This document shows, piece after piece, positions 1-9,851 of a DNA stretch of 64,000 nucleotides. Under the pieces are notes generated by a model. It saw only the letters and a list, made by a program, of their open reading frames with translations. It made no database searches and was not told the DNA's origin. How positions within the stretch are numbered: position 1 is the stretch's first letter; every line of letters begins with the position of its first letter. The DNA lies in assembly GCA_033977485.1 (NCBI GenBank), contig CM066983.1, forward strand, positions 60,259,010-60,323,009, written 5' to 3'. The translations under genes and the position numbers were made by a program. The stretch comes from Hydrangea macrophylla. Taxonomy: Eukaryota; Streptophyta; Magnoliopsida; Cornales; Hydrangeaceae.

Positions 1-95
1 GAAACACGAGTGGAGTGACAATTTTTTTTAGCGTAAACATGTAAGGGAGTGTGTGAGGTTTTACCACTAATATTCTTGTTTTGAAGCACATTCAA

Positions 96-1820
96 ATGGG
101 TGACTCGACACCTAAAGGGGAGGCAGATAACACAGCCTTTATGCTGCAGGCCATGCAACGACAGTTTGAATGGTTAAATTTGGTGTTGGGGGAGGTAAGG
201 GATAGAATGGATCAACAAGATGTAGTGATTCAAAATCTGCAAGGTGGGCGTGATAGGAGGAGACGTGAGCCTAGAGTTGAAAATGAGTATGAGATCGAAG
301 AAGATGAAGAGGATGATGAAGACGTAGTATCTGATGTTGGTAGGGGAGGAATGGGTAGACCTAGAGGAGGTAGGTGTGGAAGAGGACCTAGGGGGAATCC
401 AAGGGGTCGAGATGGGGTAGATAGGAACATTGGGAGCATCAAAATGAAAATACCATCTTTCCAAGGGAGGAATGACCCTGAAGTGTGTTTAGAGTGGGAG
501 AAGAAAATAGAGCTGATTTTTGATTGTCACAATTACTCAGAGGAGAAGAAGGTGAAGCTAGCGGTAATTGAGTTCACTGATTATGCAATTATTTGGTGGG
601 ATCAATTGGTAACCAATAGGAGGAGGAATCATGAGAGACCTGTAGAAACATGGGGTGAGTTGAAAGCTCTCATGAGGAGGAGATTTGTACCTAGCCACTA
701 CTATAGAGACCTCTTCCAAAAATTACAAAACCTTTCGCAAGGGTCCAGAAGTGTGGAGGAATACCATAAGGAGATGGAGGTGGCTATGATCCGGGCTAAT
801 GTAGAAGAGGATCGGGAGGCTACAATGGCCAGGTTTCTAAGTGGTTTGAATAGGGACGTCGCTAATGTAGTTAAGTTGCAGCATTATGTGGAGCTAGAAG
901 ACATGGTTCACATGGCTATGAAAGTGGAGAGGCAGTTAAAGAGAAAGGGGGCAGCAAGGTATACTTCAGTTTCTAGCACTCCTTGGAATCCAAAGTGGGA
1001 AAGGAATGACCGAGCTGTAGTAAAGGGAAAGACCGAACCACCTAAAGAAAAAGATGGGGGGACTAGCAAGAACAAATCCAAGGTAGAGTTGCAACCTTCA
1101 AGGAATAGAGATATCAAATGTTTTAAATGTTTGGGTTTGGGGCATATAGCGTCTCAATGTCCAAACAAGCGGGTGATGATTATGCGTGACAATGGGGAGG
1201 TGATGGCTGAAGGTGAAGACGATAGTGATGGAGTATCTGATGCTAGTGATGACGATGGATTGGAATACCCCGTAGAAGGTGAGTCTCTTGTTGCCAGGCG
1301 TGCTCTCAATACACAAATGAAGGTAGATGATATGGAGCAGCAGAGAGAAAACATATTTCATACTAGATGCTATGTAAATAACAAGGTGTGTAGTATGATT
1401 ATAGACGGGGGAAGTTGCACCAATGTAGCTAGTACCACTTTAGTTGAGAAGTTGAACTTACCTTTGTTGAAGCATCCTAGACCTTATAAGTTGCAGTGGT
1501 TGAATGAGTGTGGAGAGGTTAAGGTCAGTAAACAGGTTTTGGTGGCCTTCTCTATTCGGAGGTATAGTGACGAGGTGCTTTGTGATGTAGTTCCTATGCA
1601 TGCTGGCCATATTTTGTTGGGGTGGCCGTGGCAGTATGATAGAAGAGTGATGCATGATGGGTTTAGGAACCGATATAGCTTTGAAAAAGATGGAAAAACA
1701 ATCAAGTTTGCTCCTTTAACCCCAAAACAGGTCTATGAGGACCAACTGAAACTAAAAAGTGAGGTTGAGCAAAAAAGAAACATGAGAGAAAAGAAAAATG
1801 AGAGTGAGAGAGAAATTTAA
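96..1820 (+). CDS. Gag-protease part of GYP1 polyprotein
   Basis: Structural capsid/nucleocapsid protein followed by an aspartic protease, 574 codons from the ATG at 96. That ATG is chosen because the frame upstream of it has only non-ATG codons. Seen in the sequence: an acidic stretch at about residues 64-80, an RGG-rich stretch at about 82-105, and a retrotransposon gag domain from about 117 to 290 with a WW pair in the middle. A CX2CX4HX4C zinc knuckle (CFKCLGLGHIASQC) starts at residue 342. A protease active-site motif IIDGGSCTNVAS has its aspartate at residue 437 (codon 1404-1406) and DGG in place of the more usual DS/TG. The later ILLGWPW segment matches the second protease block. The frame ends at TAA 1818-1820 in a Lys/Glu-rich linker and resumes in the same frame, so this stop probably interrupts a longer polyprotein. 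Confidence 0.85.
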   Translation: MGDSTPKGEADNTAFMLQAMQRQFEWLNLVLGEVRDRMDQQDVVIQNLQGGRDRRRREPRVENEYEIEEDEEDDEDVVSDVGRGGMGRPRGGRCGRGPRGNPRGRDGVDRNIGSIKMKIPSFQGRNDPEVCLEWEKKIELIFDCHNYSEEKKVKLAVIEFTDYAIIWWDQLVTNRRRNHERPVETWGELKALMRRRFVPSHYYRDLFQKLQNLSQGSRSVEEYHKEMEVAMIRANVEEDREATMARFLSGLNRDVANVVKLQHYVELEDMVHMAMKVERQLKRKGAARYTSVSSTPWNPKWERNDRAVVKGKTEPPKEKDGGTSKNKSKVELQPSRNRDIKCFKCLGLGHIASQCPNKRVMIMRDNGEVMAEGEDDSDGVSDASDDDGLEYPVEGESLVARRALNTQMKVDDMEQQRENIFHTRCYVNNKVCSMIIDGGSCTNVASTTLVEKLNLPLLKHPRPYKLQWLNECGEVKVSKQVLVAFSIRRYSDEVLCDVVPMHAGHILLGWPWQYDRRVMHDGFRNRYSFEKDGKTIKFAPLTPKQVYEDQLKLKSEVEQKRNMREKKNESEREI

Positions 1821-1853
1821 AGTAAAAGAGAGAGTGAAAAAGAAAATAGAGAA

Positions 1854-3143
1854 ATGGGTGAGAATAATGAAAATGGAGTGGAGTCAAGAGAGAAAAAAGA
1901 AAGAGAGTCCGTAGAGAGAAAAGAAAAGACAAAATTGAGTTTTTATGCAAAAAAGAGTGAGGTTAAGAGGGAATTTTTAGCAAATCAGCCTGTGATTCTT
2001 CTTGTTTACAAAGAATGTTATCTTAATCTTGATGAAACTAACCAATCTCTTCCTAGTTTGGCTATTTCTTTGTTGCAGGAGTTCGAGGATGTATTTCCGG
2101 AAGAGATGCCGAGTGGGTTGCCGCCCATTAGAGGCATTGAGCATCAAATTGATTTGGTACCCGGGGCTGTTATTCCAAACCGACCAGCCTATAGGAGCAA
2201 TCCGGAGGAGACAAAGGAGCTTCAAAGGCAAGTTGAAGATTTGATGAGCAAGGGGTACGTAAGAGAGAGCATGAGCCCATGTGCACTACCAGTGCTACTA
2301 GTGCCAAAGAAGGATGGGACTTGGAGGATGTGCATTGATTGCCGAGCTGTCAATAATATCACGGTAAAGTATCGTCATCCCATTCCTCGTTTAGATGATA
2401 TGCTTGATGAATTGCATGGTTCATGTATTTTCAGTAAAATAGATCTTAAAAGTGGATACCATCAAATAAGAATGAAAGAGGGAGATGAGTGGAAAACTGC
2501 ATTAAAGACTAAATATGGACTTTATGAATGGTTAGTTATGCCATTTGGACTTACAAATGCGCCTAGTACTTTCATGCGGTTAATGAACCATGTATTACGT
2601 GCATTCATAGGCAAATTTGTAGTCGTCTATTTTGATGATATCCTAGTGCACAACAAGAACTTAAATGAACATATTGAACATTTGAGATGTGTGTTTGGTG
2701 TGTTGAAATCTAAAAAGTTGTATGCTAATTTTAAGAAATGTACTTTTTGCATGGAAAAAGTTATTTTTCTTGGATATGTTGTTAGCACAGAAGGTATTGA
2801 GGTGGATGAAGAGAAAGTCAAGGCCATCAGGGAGTGGCCAACGCCTAAAGGTATCACTGAGGTAAGAAGCTTTCATGGTTTAGCTAGCTTTTATAGGCAT
2901 TTTGTTAAGGATTTTAGTACACTTGCTGCACCACTCACTGAAATCATTAAGAAGAATGTTGGGTTTCATTGGGGAATTGAACAAGAGAATGCTTTTGCTA
3001 CTATTAAAGAAAGGCTATGTTCTGCACCTGTGTTAGCATTACCTGACTTTAACAAAACTTTTGAGATTGAATGTGATGCTTCAGGTATAGGGATTGGAGC
3101 CGTTTTGATGCAGGATAGGAGGCCCATAGCCTTCTTCAGTTAA
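1854..3143 (+). pseudogene. Reverse transcriptase and start of RNase H, GYP1
   Basis: RNA-dependent DNA polymerase of the element, which copies its RNA inside virus-like particles. After a Lys/Glu-rich linker, the RT domain runs from about 2070 to 2900. It has the [22 protein letters not shown] and [11 protein letters not shown] blocks and a YFDD catalytic box at 2628-2639. The segment then enters the RNase H domain (FEIECDASG, about 3060-3075) and is cut by TAA at 3141-3143. The same frame continues with recognisable RNase H sequence immediately after, so the stop is a nonsense mutation and not the natural end. The ATG at 1854 is only the first after the previous stop and need not be a true start. 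Confidence 0.85.
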
Positions 3144-3596
3144 AAACTAAGTGGGGCTGCCCTAAATTACCCTACTTATGACAAAGAACTTTATGCTCTT
3201 GTTCGCTCTCTAGAGACATGGCAGCAGTACCTTTGGCCTAAAGAGTTTGTGATCCACACCGATCATGAATCATTAAAGCATCTTAAGGGACAAGGTAAAT
3301 TAAAAAAGAGACATGCTAGATGGATGGAATACATTGAGACTTTTTCTTATGTCATCCGTTACAAGCAAGGTAAGGAAAACATTGTTGCTGATGCTTTATC
3401 CCGAAGGCATCTACTTCTTACTTCTATGAGTGCTAAAATGCTTGGGTTTGAATATGTGAAAGATATGTATGCCAATGATGCTGATTTTTCTGATGTGTAT
3501 TTGGCATGTGATAAAGCGGCATTTGGTAAGTTTTTTAAGCATGATGGTTATTTATTTAAAGAAAGTAAAATGTGTGTGCCTCATTGTTCAATGTGA
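3144..3596 (+). pseudogene. RNase H remainder and linker, GYP1
   Basis: In-frame continuation of RNase H, the domain that removes RNA from the RNA-DNA hybrid. Visible blocks are [10 protein letters not shown], the [10 protein letters not shown] block near 3255 and the VADALSRRH end of the domain near 3385-3410. A linker with the usual [15 protein letters not shown] segment leads into integrase. TGA at 3594-3596 ends the segment one codon before the integrase zinc-binding region, and the frame is open again right after it. Upstream it is cut off from RT by TAA at 3141-3143. Confidence 0.8.
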
Positions 3597-4874
3597 GAAT
3601 TGTTGGTGCGAGAGGCACATGGTGGGGGCTTAATGGGACACTTTGGTGTTAGGAAAACCTTAAAAATTTTACATGAATATTTCTTTTGGCCTAGGATGCG
3701 ACGAGATGCCATTAGAATCTGTGGTCGGTGCATTACATGTAGAAGGGCCAAATCTAAGGTTTTACCACATGGGTTGTATACACCCTTACCCGTCCCTAGT
3801 GAGCCGTGGGTAGACATATCTATGGACTTTGTTTTGGGGCTGCCTAGGACAAAAAGAGGTAGAGATTCTATTTTTGTGGTGGTGGATAGATTTAGTAAGA
3901 TGGCACATTTCATTCCATGCCATAAAACAGATGATGCCACAAACATAGCTGATTTGTTTTTCAAGGAGATAGTACGACTCCATGGTATGCCTAGGAGTAT
4001 TGTTTCAGATAGGGATGTCAAATTCCTTAGCTACTTTTGGAAGGTTTTGTGGGGAAAATTGGGTACCAAACTTTTATTTTCCACTACTTGTCACCCACAA
4101 ACTGACGGACAAACTAAAGTAGTCAATAGGACTCTAACTCAACTCCTACGCACTGTCATTCAAAAGAATTTGAAAACTTGGGAGGACTGTTTACCATTTA
4201 TCGAATTTGCATATAATAGGAGCATGCATACTACTACTTCTCATTCTCCCTTTGAAATTGTTTATGATTTTAATCCACTTACTCCTTTAGATTTAATGCC
4301 TTTACCTGTTGATGTCTGGAGTAGTTTGGATGGACACCAAAAGGCTGAATTGGTGAAGTCAATTCATGAGAGAGTACGACTTCAAATTGCACAAAAAAAT
4401 GAAAAGTTTGCTTCCCAAGCCAATAAAGGGAGAAGGCGTGTCACCTTTGAACCCGGAGACTGGGTGTGGGTTCATATGCGCAAAGAAAGGTTCCCAGCTC
4501 ATAGACGGACTAAATTGCATCCTCGGGGAGATGGACCTTTCCAAATCCTTGAGAAAATTAATGACAATGCCTATAAAGTGGATCTTCCAGGTGAGTATAA
4601 TGTTTCTGCTAGTTTCAATGTTTCTGATCTTTCTCCTTTTGATGCAGGTGACGATTCGAGGTCGAATCCTTTTGAGGAGAGGGGGAATGATGGGAACCAT
4701 AGTGGATCAAAGCTTAAAGATGATCATTTGCAAGTTCTAGATGGGCCAATCACAAGGTCAAGAGCTAAGAAGATCAACGAAGCAATGCAAGGACTGGTGC
4801 AATCCACTTGGGAAAAGCTCATAAACTTATTATGCAAGGCCCCAACATTTAACATGGGCTTGAAGGAAGAATAA
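3597..4874 (+). pseudogene. Integrase, GYP1 (catalytic Glu replaced)
   Basis: Integrase, which would join element DNA to the genome. The N-terminal HHCC zinc-binding module lies at about 3610-3750 ([13 protein letters not shown] and CGRCITC). The core has its first aspartate in MDF (codon 3825-3827) and its second in SDRD (codon 4008-4010). Thirty-five residues later, where the D-D-35-E glutamate belongs, codon 4116-4118 is AAA (Lys) in [10 protein letters not shown]. The C-terminal part has the [14 protein letters not shown] block and the [20 protein letters not shown] block, then an acidic tail and [10 protein letters not shown]. The frame ends at TAA 4872-4874. With the catalytic Glu lost, this copy should be dead even apart from the upstream stops. 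I see no clear chromodomain. Confidence 0.88.
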
Positions 4875-5390
4875 TCAGTTCTAGTTCATGTGATACAAGC
4901 TACAGAAGGGGTGGAATAGCTTATTGGGTTTTTATAGACTTTAATTTTTTATGTTTCTATGGTTTTGGCATGTGGGCCTATTTATTTATTAAGTAGACAT
5001 TTATTTAGCTTTAAACATGCAGTTTAAGTTGTTTTGGGCTTGAGTATTCAGCCCATGTCTTTTATTTTTGTTGAAGGCCTTTTTGGCCCAAGGGTTTCTT
5101 AGAAGGGATTAAAAGAAAGAACTTTGTAGCAGCTTTGAGATCATACAACGTGAATGAAATTTATTTTCTGGTGAGCTATTCAGTTTTCTCTGCTTGTTCT
5201 TGATTGAACAATCCGAACTTATCAAAGACATTCCCTTTGTGGCGTTCACACCAAATCTGGGTTCTTGAAACAGGATTTCAACGGGTCTAGATATTCCCTG
5301 TGACTTGATTGTTGGCTTTCTTGATTGAATTACAATCTGATCGTAGGTTCAAGGAATATCAGTTCCACGGGTTCACATCATTAGGGTTCA
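4875..5390 (+). repeat. Probable 3' UTR and 3' LTR of GYP1
   Basis: Non-coding sequence between the integrase stop and the start of TAT-A leader homology. A purine-rich run AGAAGGGGTGGAA at about 4904-4916 is the best candidate polypurine tract. The LTR would then run from about 4917 to between 5380 and 5393, where CA dinucleotides could end it. No second LTR copy is in the window, so the limits cannot be verified and no target duplication can be checked. Confidence 0.5.
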
Positions 5391-5849
5391 GCATGTTCTC
5401 CAAATGTCGTGGAACATGAGGAGATATTGCTAAAAGGTGATTAAAGGATTATACATCTTTCATCAAGCAAGTATCGTCATCATCTCAAGTAATCCCTTCC
5501 GGGCATACAAAACTCCCTAGCACATAATCCTAATCAAGAGTTGATTTCCTAGGATTGAAAGGTTCTATAGAAACTATCATGCACAGGCTGGGTTTTGTCA
5601 AATAAGGGACCCTTGACACACATCCAATAGGATGCTTCATACACCAAATCATGGTACGAGATCAAGGGTGATCACAAAATCCCATGATGACTTGACCGAC
5701 CGGGTTGCCTTGAGCCTCCAAGGTCATAGTTCCGTGCAATCGACTGGCGAGACATGCAAGTGCAATGCAGCAGGCACACAAAGATTAATTAATTTGATTA
5801 AAAGGATATTTTCAAGTCTAATCCTCGAATGAACCCAAAATCATAAATT
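5391..5849 (-). other. Leader (5' UTR) of TAT-A1
   Basis: Non-coding leader downstream of the primer region on the minus strand, alignable by eye with 29500-29978 of TAT-A2 along most of its length. A1 lacks the block corresponding to 29718-29770 of A2. A 66-codon open frame on the plus strand (5632-5832) is antisense to the element and shows no sign of protein-level conservation. Confidence 0.6.
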
Positions 5850-5896
5850 CTGGTCTGCGAAACCAGAGATTCTGGGTTCGATCCCCAGCAGAGTCG
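5850..5896 (+). other. 47-nt tRNA-Arg 3' half forming the extended primer-binding region of TAT-A1
   Basis: On the plus strand these bases fold as the 3' half of a tRNA. Anticodon arm 5850-5866 (stem CTGGT/ACCAG, 7-nt loop CTGCGAA); 5-nt variable loop 5867-5871; T arm 5872-5888 with a 5-bp stem and the TTCGATC loop; acceptor strand CAGAGTC 5889-5895; discriminator G 5896. The sequence matches plant tRNA-Arg as I know it. The minus strand here is where the primer-binding site must be, 6 nt from the LTR end at 5903, so the primer match spans 47 nt instead of about 18. No 5' half of a tRNA is present, so it is not a tRNA gene. Confidence 0.85.
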
Positions 5897-8117
5897 TCAG
5901 ATTGTGGATATCGTAATTTTTTCTACCCACAGCTTTTTCTTTTAAAGTTCTTTTAAATTTCAAATTCAAAACAAATGAGTCGCCACTTAATTTTTAAAAG
6001 GAAAAATTAAGAAACCAATTTTAAAGCAAATTGATCTTTTTAGAAACCAGAGATTAACTAGGTCCAGGGATTATGGAATGAGAGAGGAAGGAGCCCGTCG
6101 GACTAAAACACCCTCTCTCATCCTATCTTGTGATAGGCCTCTACTCAACATCCTTTTAATCGAATTATTAATTTGAATGTGCCCTCAACTAATACATATG
6201 TATATGTATACATTACACAAACATGTCAAAATGATGTAAAATTGCCAATTTACAAAATATCATTCAAAAGCCACGTAATTCAGGTAGCAAGCAATATGAT
6301 ATGCAATAAAGAACAAGAGAACTTACCTGGGATCCAGCCGCGGATATTAAACGTGCAATGCATGCGAAAAAAAACTAGGAAAAGAGTCTCTAATCCATGT
6401 ATACAAGTAAAGAAAGTCCTAATTCTAAGGTGTCGCGTGAAGAGTCGAAAATCAAGAAAAATCAATAAATGAAATAGACTAGAGAGGAGATGAGAAATTT
6501 TACCTCAAATGCGCTACAAAACAAAGATTAGTCTACATGCTTCACATAATGATATGATATCAAACAATCAATCTTGATTCCCTAGCTTAGATCTATCAAA
6601 CATGAAATCCAACTTTATTCAAGTAGCTAGTTCTAATCATAATCATTAATGTACATGGATGAGTGAATGTGAGAAAAAATAAGACATGGATTTATTCACT
6701 AATTTGAGTCACTTAGCTTCTGGATTTAAGCTAAACTATCATTATTCAAAGTATGATTTGGGTCCCAAGACATTAGGAGACCATTTAAGTTGAAATGAAT
6801 AAGACTAGACAAAAATAGTAGCAGTTTTTTATGAATTACAGAGAACAGACCAGATCCTAAAAAATAGAAAAATCATAATTCCAACCGTTGGATCTTAATG
6901 ATTTTTGGATATGATATGCCTCTGTGAGTCTAGTTTATAACCCAAAAAAGAAATCAAGGTTTGAACGGTTAGATCTCTGGAAATATGGAAAACACTAGAC
7001 ATCACTCAGGAATCTGCAACTCTCTATCCAGAGGTCTTGTACGATTTTCTAAAAATAGTAAAAAAATGAGAAACACTTTGATCGTTTTAGGGTATCTTCC
7101 TAACACATTAAGGTACTTAGAAAAATTTATTAGAGACCCGGGAAACTCTATTAAGGTTCTGATTTATGAATTTCAAAATGGACTTGCTGTTCTGAAATTT
7201 TGGACAGAGAGTTGAATGTTTTGAAATCATAAGACCAAACTATCTTAGGCAAGGAATTTCATCAAAACAAAAATTACAGTGGTAAAACATTGTGTTATTG
7301 ACATTTTCCTGTTGGTTTCACTTGATTCCAACGGTTAGATTTCCAACTAAAAATCCTTGATCAAAAACAGTTTATGAATCCACTTTTTCATTGTCAAGTT
7401 CCACTTTTATTTGTTAACCCCAACTATTGAACCATGAAGTTGGACTTAAACTAAACCATTTTCTCCTACCATTTGATGGTCATTGGAGGCTAAAGACCTT
7501 TATATTTGTAGATTTCAAATGAAGTATGAATGGACTTCATGAAATCTCAAGATAATGAACCTAAACCATGGAGATGGGCTTAGACTCAAAACTACTTTCT
7601 CCTACCATTTGATGGTCATTGGAGATGAAGATATGACTAATACTCATGAGCCTCTAAGGAATATAGAAAGGATTCCATAAAACACCAAGCTAGAGGATCC
7701 AAATCATAAATATGGACTTGGAACCATCTATTTGCTTATAAAATGAAGTGATGATCAAACTTTGACTTCCATGTGAAGCATAAGCTTACAAGAGATTCAA
7801 GACATCAAACTCAAGAGTTTTCAAGAGAGATATTGAAGATCTCTAAGAGTCTCAAGAGGAAAGTAAAAAAGACACACAAAAAAAAAAGAATGAAACAAAG
7901 AAAACTAAGTAGTTTGAAGATTAGATACTTAAAAGAAAGAAAGAAAAGAAATAACTCATGGTTAGAGGATCACCTCCAAGCTATCCTCAAAGCTTCTCTA
8001 CTTTGAAAATCTTCCAAACTCTTTTTTTTTTTTTTTTCTCTCCAAAAATGTATTAGTGTAATGGTATATTCTTCTTGTATATTGTTGTTGTGTGTCCTCC
8101 CAAGGAGGATCCTCCTT

Positions 8118-8125
8118 CTTTTATA
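8118..8125 (-). promoter_or_regulatory. TATA-like box in TAT-A1 LTR
   Basis: TATAAAAG on the minus strand inside the LTR, in the sense direction of the element. It is the best promoter candidate here. The start site is not known. Confidence 0.4.
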
Positions 8126-8219
8126 GACAAAATTACCAAGTATTTTCAGTGAATTCGGAGTAAAAGACAGGTGTAAATGTCTCATTTGGTGGTACAATAC
8201 GTACTTCCTGAAAATAAAC

Positions 8220-8580
8220 AGACTGCTGCACAGGGCGGCAGTCAAAAATCTCTTGCGGCACTCAGTGGATGCCGCTGCGGCACTCCGTGAAAGCCGCGGC
8301 GGCATTCCGTGACTGCCGTGCAACACTCAGTAAGTGTCGTGCCAAATTATTGATTGTCGCGTTTTAGTCAGCCTTACTTTATCAGTTTTTTGTTTTTACC
8401 CGCATATACATACATATTGTACCACAAAATATGGACTGTTAAAGCAAATGGCAGTCAGAAATTGTCGGCGACACTTAGTAAATGCCGGACCGGCATTCAG
8501 TGACTACCGTTCGGCACTCACCGAATGTCGTTCGGCACTCACTGAGTGCCGCAAAATACTCCCGTGTGCCATTTTTTTTG
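8220..8580. repeat. GC-rich cluster of short palindromic modules in the A1 LTR
   Basis: About ten variants of a 19-20-base module of the form CGGCACTCAGTGAATGCCG, each a near inverted repeat (GGCA...TGCC), occur in two groups (8225-8345 and 8445-8575) separated by AT-rich sequence. They stand out from the AT-rich surroundings. The TAT-A2 LTR has no equivalent at this place. Confidence 0.7.
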
Positions 8581-8841
8581 TTTAACTTCCTTTTTTTAGG
8601 TCTTTTATTTCTTCCTTTTTCTTAAAGATACTTATTTTCGAAGATATTTTTCAAAAAATGATGTTTTATACCTGAATTCTCCTAAATACCTGGTATTTTC
8701 TTCTTTCTGTGAAATTTTATCGCGTTTGGAGAACTTTATGAAGAGCTTGGAATGCTTCAAATCTTTCGGTCCTTATCATCATTGGACGTGGAGGTGACGC
8801 TCTTCTAAATTCGGCGTTTGGTCAAAATTGGGGTGTCTACA

Positions 8842-9458
8842 AGCGTTGATGCGGCCTGGACATTCGTGTTCAGGCTTTTCAGGTTTTGACCAAGCAGAAC
8901 ATTATGACTACGCTAACTGAGAACGACTGCTTTTGGAAGATAAAACTGTTATCAATATCCCGTGCTTTAGTTTATGAACTATTTTTTAATAAGGATGACT
9001 GTAATAGATGTTAAGTTATTGTTTTGATTTAAGGCGGTTTGTGCCTCTAGAGACCCCCTGCTGTAATAAATATTAAGTTAGGCAAATTTTGTAAGCCTTG
9101 ATTGATGTGCTCTGATTATTATATTTTTGTTGTTGATGTTTGGGACGAAATCAATCCATCAAACTGTCACGACCTACGGGTCCATAAATGAAATTAAATG
9201 CTTTCCTTATTTATGCTACGTCGAGGCGTGACAACACATGCTTATGAAATGACGACTCTCAATGCAAATTAATGCTTCATACTTTCTTGTTATGTAAATG
9301 CAATGTTGTGTGTACAAATGTAGTTCATACCCTGATGGGATCACTCTAATCTTTTTAAAGATGAGTTCTCTTCAAAACTTGGACATTTCTAGTGTTATAA
9401 ACTGAACCTCTTAAGGATCCAATTCTCTTCAGAACATGGATAAGTAATTGTTGTTACC
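8842..9458 (-). other. Non-coding TAT-A2 internal sequence
   Basis: No gene, RNA or repeat unit was recognised. The sequence is moderately AT-rich and directly precedes the tandem arrays. It is assigned to the 3' untranslated part of TAT-A2 by position only. Confidence 0.4.
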
Positions 9459-9851
9459 CATAGCCCTTCGGCTAACCAGATAATGTGCTCTTAAGTAGTC
9501 CGTAACCCTTCGGCCAATCGGATAATGTGCTCTTCAGAAGTTTGTAGCCCTTCGACCAACTGGATAATGTGCTCTTCAGCAGTCCATAGCCATTCGGCCA
9601 ACCGGATAGTGTGCTCTTCAACAGTCCGTAGCCCTTTAGCCAACCGGATATTATGCTTTTTAGTAGTCCATAGCCCTTTAGACAACCGGATAGTGTGCTC
9701 TTCAGTAGTCCGTAGCCCTTCGGCCAATCAGATAGCATGCTCTTCAGCAATCTGTAGCCATTTGGCCAACCGGATAGTGTGCTCTTCAGCAGTCTGTAGC
9801 CCTTCAGCTAACCGGATAATGTGCTCTTTAGCAATTCGCAACCCTTCGACC
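9459..9851. repeat. 42-bp tandem array, about 9.4 copies
   Basis: Nine full units and a 15-base partial unit of 42 bp, with consensus parts GTAGCCCTTCGGCCAACCGG and ATAGTGTGCTCTTCAGCAGT. Units differ by several substitutions each and there is no length change, so the array is old but regular. Because 42 is divisible by 3, open frames appear on both strands; these are by-products of the period. Tandem arrays are common near the 3' LTR of Tat/Ogre elements. Confidence 0.92.

Larger units (their letters stand above)
1..5390 (+). mobile_element. GYP1: Ty3/gypsy gag-pol retrotransposon, 5' LTR outside window
   Basis: A Ty3/gypsy element on the plus strand with the order gag, protease, reverse transcriptase, RNase H, integrase. 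That order is diagnostic of Ty3/gypsy. Positions 1-95 are untranslated leader with no gene; the 5' LTR and primer site must lie left of the window. All coding parts share one frame (codon starts divisible by 3) from 96 to 4874, broken by stops at 1818-1820, 3141-3143 and 3594-3596, with no frameshift. The integrase C-terminus carries a [13 protein letters not shown] tail seen in some plant gypsy proteins; I do not assign the lineage further. The right edge is placed where homology to the TAT-A leader begins (about 5381-5398), so GYP1 probably inserted into TAT-A1. Confidence 0.9.
5391..8841 (-). mobile_element. TAT-A1: 5' end of a Tat/Ogre-type element
   Basis: Read on the minus strand this is a 5' LTR (8841 down to 5903), a tRNA-Arg-type primer region (5896-5850) and leader (to about 5391). 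The LTR opens with TGTAGACACCCC, a tip common in plant Tat/Ogre LTRs. The same order of parts recurs at 33315 down to 29490 (TAT-A2). The two LTRs differ far too much to be the pair of one insertion, so they are separate elements of a family. Homology stops at about 5391 where GYP1 begins, and the rest of the element is not in the window. To its right (8842 on) there is no polypurine tract, so this LTR is a 5' and not a 3' LTR. Confidence 0.75.
5903..8841 (-). repeat. 5' LTR of TAT-A1
   Basis: LTR of 2939 bp. On the minus strand it starts TGTAGACACC at 8841 and ends ATATCCACA at 5903, giving canonical TG...CA. U5 (left part) contains the primer-site-like GAGTCGCCACTT (5977-5988) and an inverted repeat ATGAGAGAGG / CCTCTCTCAT (6078-6087 and 6112-6121). 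Both features are shared with the TAT-B LTRs. A TATA-like box lies at 8118-8125 on the minus strand, and upstream of it is a GC-rich palindrome cluster at 8220-8580. No gene is seen in the LTR. Confidence 0.8.

Noticed and set aside
5632..5832. Plus-strand open frame in the TAT-A1 leader with a counterpart at 29675-29962 in TAT-A2
   Set aside because: Antisense to the element; most base differences between the two copies change the amino acid, so the similarity reflects common DNA ancestry and not a conserved protein.
5850..5896. tRNA-Arg gene
   Set aside because: Only the 3' half is present, with no acceptor 5' strand, D arm or CCA-independent context, and it sits exactly at a retrotransposon primer site.
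6173..6472. 99-codon open frame in the TAT-A1 LTR
   Set aside because: Lysine/arginine-rich translation of AT-rich LTR DNA with no counterpart in the TAT-A2 LTR.
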